Positions 7,247 through 12,825 of a DNA stretch of 12,825 nucleotides are shown one piece after another. The stretch is from positions 1 through 12,825 of the forward strand of contig SLIE01000470.1 of NCBI GenBank assembly GCA_007135795.1. Direction: 5' to 3'. The stretch is from Desulfobacterales bacterium (GTDB lineage: Bacteria > Desulfobacterota > Desulfobacteria > Desulfobacterales > Desulfosalsimonadaceae). Under the pieces are notes generated by a model. It worked only from the letters and a program-made list of their open reading frames with translations, was not told the origin of the DNA and searched no databases. The position numbers were made by a program, and so were the translations under genes. Position 1 is the stretch's first letter. Each line of letters starts with the position of its first letter.

Positions 7247-8089
7247 ATGAAATTTTTTTTTGAAAATGGATGTTTTATTAGAACCGGGAACCATCTTGTA
7301 CAATGGGTTCATGTCAAAAACCGGGAAGTCGATTCAAAAGGTGTCATCTTTGCGCCACCCCTCATTGGCGCTGGATCTTCATTGGAAATCAGCAACTTAA
7401 GAAAACTGGCCAAAAAAGGGTATGAACTTTTTTCTTTCAATTACTCTGGTCACGGAAAATCCTCCGACAAGTTTCGTCCCAGGGCCACGCTCGAAGACAC
7501 CGCTCATGCACTTGACTTTTTAATCCACCGCGCGGGCAATAAACCGGTCTATGCCATTGCCTCCTGCTACTCCGCGATACCCCTGATCCATGCCGCGCAC
7601 AGCCGTGGTGAACCGATTAAAAAAATCGTGCTCATCAACGCGGTATGCAACATCAACGTAAAAGCGATTACAGCCTCATTTATTTCGTATTACAGAAGTG
7701 CTTTTTCCGGAAAACTATCGATTAGCAAAATCAACACGGCCTTTATGAAATACATGGAATTTCTTTTTCCCGGAATCGCAATCAACCGAAACTTGTTCGG
7801 CGCGCTCCTGCGGCACAGGACAAATATGGCAAAAACAGTGTGGGATGCACTGCTGATGGACCCGTTGCAGGGTATCCACCTGCAGCGAACACCTGTACTG
7901 GGATTGTATGCAAAGCAAGACCGGATACTGCAAATCTATGACACGGATGTGGGCAGGAACTACGAAAAACAGATTCTGCAAAAATGCCCGCACACCATCT
8001 TTTATCCCCTGCCGTGCGATCACTTCCTCTCTTCTGTTAATCACCGAAAACTGGCGTATAACAAGATTCTTACTTTTCTGAGCTTGTAA
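7247..8089 (+). CDS. Alpha/beta hydrolase with apparent Cys nucleophile
   Basis: This 280-residue protein has an alpha/beta hydrolase layout: strand GVIFAPP (32-38), LFSFNYSGHGKSS (61-73), a nucleophile elbow after strand VYAIA (101-105), a helical lid region (about 138-205), TPVLGLYAKQDRIL (215-228), and PCDHFLSS near the end. The usual GxSxG elbow reads A105-S-C107-Y-S109, placing Cys107 as nucleophile with Asp225 and His259 completing the triad. The A-x-nucleophile-x-S pattern recalls LuxD-type acyl-ACP thioesterases/acyltransferases more than lipases, and Cys recalls dienelactone hydrolase. Substrate is unknown. No signal peptide is seen, so it should be cytoplasmic. The ribosome site before ATG 7247 is weak, and translation may depend on the upstream gene 31 bases away. 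The terminator at 8111-8146 follows closely. Confidence 0.8.
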   Translation: MKFFFENGCFIRTGNHLVQWVHVKNREVDSKGVIFAPPLIGAGSSLEISNLRKLAKKGYELFSFNYSGHGKSSDKFRPRATLEDTAHALDFLIHRAGNKPVYAIASCYSAIPLIHAAHSRGEPIKKIVLINAVCNINVKAITASFISYYRSAFSGKLSISKINTAFMKYMEFLFPGIAINRNLFGALLRHRTNMAKTVWDALLMDPLQGIHLQRTPVLGLYAKQDRILQIYDTDVGRNYEKQILQKCPHTIFYPLPCDHFLSSVNHRKLAYNKILTFLSL

Positions 8090-8110
8090 AAACGGGACGC
8101 CTTGATGGTT

Positions 8111-8146
8111 AAAAAAGGGCGCCCCCGGGGGGTCGCCCTTCATTCA
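8111..8146. terminator. Intrinsic terminator shared by convergent operons
   Basis: AAGGGCG (8115-8121) pairs with CGCCCTT (8134-8140), and C-run/G-run pairs lie inside the stem. Read on the minus strand, the stem is followed by TTTTTT (complement of 8111-8116), a good rho-independent terminator for the thiolase gene. On the plus strand it is followed by CATTCATTTA, a weaker tail but probably enough to end the hydrolase transcript. Confidence 0.85.
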
Positions 8147-8175
8147 TTTAATACCGTAAGTTACTTTATCAAGAA

Positions 8176-9351
8176 TCATCTTTTCACAAGCATGGCCACG
8201 GCCTCGCCGCCACCGAGACACAGTGAGGCAAGCCCGGTATGCACATCCCGGCGCTTCATCTCATGTATCAGGGTCACCAGAACACGGCACCCACTGGCGC
8301 CGATGGGATGGCCAAGAGCCACACTGCCGCCGTTGACGTTTACATTGGACTCATCAAGACCAAGCTCTCGCATGACACCCACGGTTGATCCGGAAAACGC
8401 CTCGTTAATTTCGTACAGATCCACGTTCGAAAGAGAAACACCCTGTTTGTCCAAACATTTAGGAATAGCATACATGGGGGCCATCAAAACATATTTCATA
8501 TCGATTCCGGCCGTTGCCTGGGCACCAATCGAACAAAGAATCTCGCAACCCAGTTCCTCTGCCTTTTGCCTGGACATGACCACCACTGCGGCGGCGCCAT
8601 CACTGATGATCGACGCATTGCCGGCGGTCCCCACACCTTCTTGTTTAAAAGCGGGACGCATTTGCGAGAGCGTTTCATAATCCGTAGGAACCGGGTTTTC
8701 GTCTTTTGTAAAATCGATGGTTTTCCCTTTTTTCCCTTTTATCGAAACAGTCATGGTTTCTTCGTCGAACCGTCCGGACTGCACGGCTTCAAGGGCTCGC
8801 GCATAAGACATCGCGGCATACCGATCCTGATCCTCACGGCTCACGGCGTACTTTTCGGAGGAAAGCTCGTTTGAAACCCCCATGTGAAAATCATTGACAA
8901 TATCCCACAGCCCGTCGTGAATCATATGGTCTTCGAGTTTTCCGGGACCCATGCGATATCCGAAACGGGCTTTTTCCAGGTAATACGGCGCCATGCTCAT
9001 GTTTTCCATACCGCCCGCAACCACGACTTCCGCATCCCCGCACAAGATCGCCTGGGCCGCCAGCATGACTGATTTAAGGCCGGACCCGCACACCTTGTTC
9101 ACCGTAATACATCCGGTGTCCCATGGAAGACCCGCCTTGACCGCCGCCTGCCGGGCCGGATTCTGCCCGTAACCGCAGGGGAGGACCATTCCCATGATGG
9201 CTTCGTTGACACTGTTTTTATCTATGCCCGCACGGTTGATGGCCTCGGCAATCACCATGGCGCCTAAATCCGTTGCACCGGTGCCGGCCAGGGAACCGTT
9301 AAATGCCCCAAGGGGTGTGCGTACCGCACTGACGATGACTGGTTCTTTCAT
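8176..9351 (-). CDS. Acetyl-CoA C-acetyltransferase (thiolase)
   Basis: This enzyme makes or cleaves acetoacetyl-CoA from or to two acetyl-CoA. The 391-residue length equals the usual bacterial biosynthetic-type thiolase. The catalytic set is complete: Cys88 in VNKVCGSGLKS (84-94), His348 in ALGHPIGASG (345-354) and Cys378 in SLCLGGGEA (376-384), plus NEAF in the C-terminal half (YEINEAFSG). Positions 348 and 378 match the classic Zoogloea numbering. The start at 9351 (MKEPVIVSAVRTP) is chosen because GGAGG lies 5 bases upstream; extending to 9405 would add 18 residues not typical of the family. It lies 79 bases downstream of icmF on the same strand, so the pair probably forms an operon for C4 acyl-CoA degradation. 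In that setting thiolysis of acetoacetyl-CoA would be the last step, although the chemistry is reversible. Confidence 0.94.
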   Translation of the reverse strand: MKEPVIVSAVRTPLGAFNGSLAGTGATDLGAMVIAEAINRAGIDKNSVNEAIMGMVLPCGYGQNPARQAAVKAGLPWDTGCITVNKVCGSGLKSVMLAAQAILCGDAEVVVAGGMENMSMAPYYLEKARFGYRMGPGKLEDHMIHDGLWDIVNDFHMGVSNELSSEKYAVSREDQDRYAAMSYARALEAVQSGRFDEETMTVSIKGKKGKTIDFTKDENPVPTDYETLSQMRPAFKQEGVGTAGNASIISDGAAAVVVMSRQKAEELGCEILCSIGAQATAGIDMKYVLMAPMYAIPKCLDKQGVSLSNVDLYEINEAFSGSTVGVMRELGLDESNVNVNGGSVALGHPIGASGCRVLVTLIHEMKRRDVHTGLASLCLGGGEAVAMLVKR

Positions 9352-9430
9352 TTCCACCTCCATATATTTTTTCGTAGCCATCAGATGCCGATTGCCCGAC
9401 TTCAAATGAGTTGGATTACATTAATTGCAG

Positions 9431-12400
9431 TTACATATTCCTTCGATACTTCCCGCCCACCTCATAAAGCGCTTCGGTTATCTCTCCGAGCGAACAATAG
9501 CGAACGGTATCCATGAGTTCCGCAAAGATATTCTCCCCGGAGAGAACCCTGCTCTTCAATCGCTTGATGGCCTCCGGTCGCATCTCTTTGTTTTTCTCCT
9601 TGAAACTCGCCAAACGAGACAACTGGGAAGCTTTTTCCTCTTCCGTGGCCCGGGCCAGTTCAATGTCGTCAAACACTGAATCTGAATCATAGTCCGGACT
9701 GATAAAGGTGTTGACGCCTATAATGGGCATCTCCCCGGAGTGCTTCAAGTGCTCGTAGTACATGGATTCTTCCTGTATCTTGCTGCGCTGGTACCCACGC
9801 TCCATGGCGCCCTGGACGCCACCGCGCGATGTTATCCGGTCAAACTCGGACAATACCGCTTCTTCCACCAGATCCGTAAGGGTTTCAACGATGAAACTCC
9901 CCTGGTTCGGGTTTTCATTTTTCGCCATGCCGTATTCCCGGTTCAAAATCAACTGAATGGCCAGGGATCGCCTGACAGACTCTTCAGAAGGGGTGGTCAC
10001 GGCTTCATCATACGCATTGGTGTGCAGACTGTTGCAGTTATCATAAACTGCGTACAGGGCCTGCAACGTGGTGCGGATATCATTGAACTGGATTTCCTGG
10101 GAGTGCAGGGATCGCCCCGAGGTCTGGATATGATACTTGAGCATCTGGGAGCGAACGTCTGCGCCGTATTTATGCTTCAATGCGACGGACCATATGCGCC
10201 TGGCCACGCGACCGATGACACTGTATTCGGGATCCATACCCGAGGAGAAAAAATACGACAGGTTCGGAGCAAACGAATCAATAGGCATACCGCGCGACAA
10301 GTAGTATTCCACGTAAGTAAATCCGTTGGCCAGGGTAAAGGCAAGCTGGGATATGGGGTTGGCGCCGGCCTCGGCAATATGGTAGCCGGAAATGGATACA
10401 GAGTAGAAATTCTGCACCTTGTTGTCGATGAAGAACTGCTGGATGTCACCCATCATTTTGAGCGCAAAATCAATGGAGAAGATACAGGTATTTTGCCCTT
10501 GGTCCTCCTTGAGAATATCGGCCTGAATGGTTCCCCGGATATTGGAAAGGACCCGGGCTCTGATTTCGCTGGTTTCCTGCGCATCCGGTTTACGACCATT
10601 TTGCGCTTCAAACCCTTCAAGCTGCTGGTCGATTGCCGTGTTCAGAAACATTGCCAGCATCATGGGGGCCGGCCCGTTTATCGTCATGGAGACCGAGGTG
10701 TTGGGGGCGATCAGATCGAAGCCGCCATAAAGGACCTTCACGTCATCGAGATTGCACACGCTGACCCCGGAAGTTCCGACTTTGCCGTATATATCCGGTC
10801 TGAGATCCGGATCGAAACCATAAAGGGTCACCGAGTCAAACGCCGTGGAAAGCCGCTTTGCCGGGTATGATCCGGAAAGAAGCCTGAAACGGCGATTGGT
10901 TCGTGCCGGGTCACCCTCGCCGGCAAACATCCGGGTGGGATCTTCGTCGGCGCGTTTTAGGGGGAAAACCCCGGCTGTGAACGGAAATCGGCCCGGCACA
11001 TTCTCCTTGCGCATCCACGTATACAAATCACCGGGATCCGTGTAACCCGGCAGGGCGATTTTAGGGATCTTCAAGTGAGAGAGTGTCTCCGTCTTTAATG
11101 GCACGCGGATTTCACGATCCCGCACACAATAAACAAACTCATCTTTTGAATACGCTTCCCGGATCTCCTGCCACTCTCCCACGCGTTTCCCGGTTTCCTG
11201 GTCGATTTTCGCCTTTGCCTTATCAATTTCTTCCTTCAGGCGGGCCATAAGTGCATCTTCACCCCCGGCCAAAGCGCCACCTGACAGCTCGGCCGCGGTA
11301 AACTCCAGGTAATGCGCTTTCCGGACAGCTTCAGCCTGTTTTTTGGTCTCCTCGTGGTAGGCGCGGAGCGTATCCGATATTTCCGAGAGATAACGGGTTC
11401 TCTCCGGTGGAACAATTATAGACTTGGAGGATGATTCCTTTATATTGGTCGGTTCAAGGCCGGACTCAAGTTTGATACCGGTCTTTTTATAAAGGGTTTC
11501 AAGGAGGAATCGATACATGGCGGTAACGCCGTCATCATTGAACTTTGCCGCAATGGTGCCAAAAACCGGCATGTCCTGGGGGCTTTGATCAAAGGCTTTT
11601 TTATTGCGCTGGACCTGCTTGCGGATATCGCGCAAGGCATCATCACTCCCTTCTTTGTCGAACTTGTTTATCACGATAAGATCCGCATAATCGAGCATAT
11701 CGATCTTTTCAAGCTGGGTGGCTGCGCCGTAATCCGCCGTCATGACATAAACGGAAAGATCGGTAAGATCAAAAACATTGGAGGAGCCCTGGCCGATACC
11801 GGCGGTTTCAATGATAATCAAGTCCATGTCGGCAGCCTTGAGAATATCCACCGCATCCGGGAGCACGGTGGGAAGTTCGAAACTGGTTCGTCGAACAGCC
11901 ATGCTTCTCAGGAAAACCCGGGGCGTGTCAATGGCATTCATGCGAATGCGGTCGCCCAACAGCGCCCCCCCGGTCTTTCTCCTGGATGGGTCGCAACAGA
12001 GAACACCGATGTTCAGGTCCGGGTGATCGTACAAGAGGCGCATGATTATTTCATCGGTCAGGGAAGATTTACCGGCACCGCCTGTACCGGTCAACCCGAT
12101 GGCTGGAATTTTTCTATCGGGTATGCGTGGCTTGAGTTGTTCCCGAATGGCCTCGATTTTTCCATTCCCCGAAGCAATGGCGGCCTCTGCTGCGGATATA
12201 AGCCTTGCCACACTCATGGGATTTTCCCGCGATACACTCGCCGGATTGATACGGTCAAAATCAACAGTGGAAAAATCCAGGTTCGACATCATGTGATTGA
12301 TCATTCCCTGAAGCCCCATTTTTGATCCATCACCGGGAGAATAAATCTTGGTAAGCCCATAAGCCTCGAGCTCACTGATTTCCGTGGGGACGATAACCCC

Positions 12401-12709
12401 ACCACCACCACCGAATATCTTTATATGCGCAGCATCCTTTTCAACAAGCATATCACGCATGTACTTGAAATATTCCATATGCCCGCCCTGGTAGCTCGAC
12501 ACCGCGATCCCCTGTACATCTTCCTCGATTGCGGCATTGACGATTTCCGTCACCGAACGGTTATGCCCCAGATGAATGACCTCTGCCCCGCTATCCTGAA
12601 GGATCCGACGAATTATGTTGATGGCGGCATCATGACCGTCAAATAATGAGGTAGCAGTGACCACCCTTATCGGGTATTCGGAATGATAAACTTCGAAATC
12701 GGCTCCCAT
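9431..12709 (-). CDS. icmF: Fused isobutyryl-CoA mutase IcmF
   Basis: IcmF uses adenosylcobalamin to interconvert isobutyryl-CoA and butyryl-CoA, and carries its own G-protein chaperone. The 1092 residues contain, in order, a B12-binding domain (about 10-140, lower-axial His26 in DGHDAA), a MeaB/ArgK-like GTPase, a linker (about 420-550), and the TIM-barrel mutase with its C-terminal helices (about 550-1092). The GTPase has Walker A GTGGAGKS at 208-215, ETAGIGQG at 301-308 and NKFD at 348-351. At the two positions that separate substrates in this family, it has Phe577 (PFT; Tyr in methylmalonyl-CoA mutase) and Gln739 (GQNTCIF; Arg there), pointing to isobutyryl/butyryl-CoA. Length and domain order match known IcmF proteins. 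The ATG at 12709 has AAGGAG (12715-12720) five bases upstream. It is first of a two-gene operon with the thiolase. The substrate call rests on remembered alignments. Confidence 0.95.
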   Translation of the reverse strand: MGADFEVYHSEYPIRVVTATSLFDGHDAAINIIRRILQDSGAEVIHLGHNRSVTEIVNAAIEEDVQGIAVSSYQGGHMEYFKYMRDMLVEKDAAHIKIFGGGGGVIVPTEISELEAYGLTKIYSPGDGSKMGLQGMINHMMSNLDFSTVDFDRINPASVSRENPMSVARLISAAEAAIASGNGKIEAIREQLKPRIPDRKIPAIGLTGTGGAGKSSLTDEIIMRLLYDHPDLNIGVLCCDPSRRKTGGALLGDRIRMNAIDTPRVFLRSMAVRRTSFELPTVLPDAVDILKAADMDLIIIETAGIGQGSSNVFDLTDLSVYVMTADYGAATQLEKIDMLDYADLIVINKFDKEGSDDALRDIRKQVQRNKKAFDQSPQDMPVFGTIAAKFNDDGVTAMYRFLLETLYKKTGIKLESGLEPTNIKESSSKSIIVPPERTRYLSEISDTLRAYHEETKKQAEAVRKAHYLEFTAAELSGGALAGGEDALMARLKEEIDKAKAKIDQETGKRVGEWQEIREAYSKDEFVYCVRDREIRVPLKTETLSHLKIPKIALPGYTDPGDLYTWMRKENVPGRFPFTAGVFPLKRADEDPTRMFAGEGDPARTNRRFRLLSGSYPAKRLSTAFDSVTLYGFDPDLRPDIYGKVGTSGVSVCNLDDVKVLYGGFDLIAPNTSVSMTINGPAPMMLAMFLNTAIDQQLEGFEAQNGRKPDAQETSEIRARVLSNIRGTIQADILKEDQGQNTCIFSIDFALKMMGDIQQFFIDNKVQNFYSVSISGYHIAEAGANPISQLAFTLANGFTYVEYYLSRGMPIDSFAPNLSYFFSSGMDPEYSVIGRVARRIWSVALKHKYGADVRSQMLKYHIQTSGRSLHSQEIQFNDIRTTLQALYAVYDNCNSLHTNAYDEAVTTPSEESVRRSLAIQLILNREYGMAKNENPNQGSFIVETLTDLVEEAVLSEFDRITSRGGVQGAMERGYQRSKIQEESMYYEHLKHSGEMPIIGVNTFISPDYDSDSVFDDIELARATEEEKASQLSRLASFKEKNKEMRPEAIKRLKSRVLSGENIFAELMDTVRYCSLGEITEALYEVGGKYRRNM

Positions 12710-12733
12710 TTGATCTCCTTACAGTTGATTTAG

Positions 12734-12753
12734 ACTATTTCCGGTTAAATAGT
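12734..12753. promoter_or_regulatory. Operator candidate ACTATTT-N6-AAATAGT upstream of icmF
   Basis: Perfect seven-base arms flank CCGGTT, 25-44 bases upstream of the icmF start codon and just ahead of its ribosome-binding site. A 20-bp dyad here is the size and place expected for a TetR/FadR-type acyl-CoA-responsive repressor, but no regulator gene is inside the window. A hairpin in the 5' leader of the mRNA is the alternative. I could not place a convincing promoter in the remaining sequence up to 12825. Confidence 0.4.
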
Positions 12754-12825
12754 GCCTGAACGAAAACCGTCTTTTTCGCCAATCTCTGCGTCCGGTTCAA
12801 ATTTTAATCCTCAAAATACGTCCAG

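Noticed and set aside
9740..10870. 376-codon open frame on the plus strand
   Set aside because: It is antisense to the mutase domain of icmF, with no ribosome site or recognisable domain; coding evidence on the minus strand is overwhelming.
11585..12325. 246-codon open frame on the plus strand
   Set aside because: It is antisense to the GTPase and B12 linker part of icmF; a composition artefact.

Overview
The window looks like chromosomal DNA of an anaerobic, acyl-CoA-oxidising bacterium, most likely a Desulfobacterota member (Desulfobacterales-like). This is inferred from gene content: an aspartyl-tRNA synthetase fused to GatC, a fused B12-dependent acyl-CoA mutase (IcmF) followed by a thiolase, and a GAF-domain protein. 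Base composition is moderate and even. No mobile element, CRISPR array, tRNA or rRNA was seen.

Layout. Positions 1-346 hold no long gene but do hold ordered signals: a tiny ribosome-binding-site-led ORF, mutually exclusive hairpins and a 9-bp inverted repeat. They lie ahead of a small GAF-domain gene (347-952) that ends at a strong hairpin (962-986). The core of the window is a plus-strand translation cluster: aspS-gatC fusion (1191-3299), a gatA-like gene (3350-4561) and gatB (4634-6064). Two further plus-strand genes follow: a membrane-anchored coiled-coil protein (6322-7215) and an alpha/beta hydrolase with an apparent cysteine nucleophile (7247-8089). A two-sided terminator at 8111-8146 separates them from a minus-strand operon. 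That operon is icmF (12709 to 9431) then an acetyl-CoA acetyltransferase (9351 to 8176), with a dyad operator candidate just upstream of icmF.

How the genes work together. AspRS, GatC, GatA and GatB together normally make Asn-tRNA(Asn) indirectly: a non-discriminating AspRS mischarges tRNA(Asn) with Asp, and GatCAB amidates it. Here the synthetase is intact and has the His typical of non-discriminating enzymes, and GatC is its C-terminal tail. The GatA-like protein, however, has lost all three residues of the amidase Lys-Ser-Ser triad, and GatB has lost a usually invariant motif. The cluster may therefore be a glutaminase-less, ammonia-fed transamidosome, a complex borrowing an active GatA from elsewhere, or a repurposed paralogue. 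This is the most notable part of the window. The minus-strand operon fits isobutyrate/butyrate interconversion followed by thiolysis of acetoacetyl-CoA.
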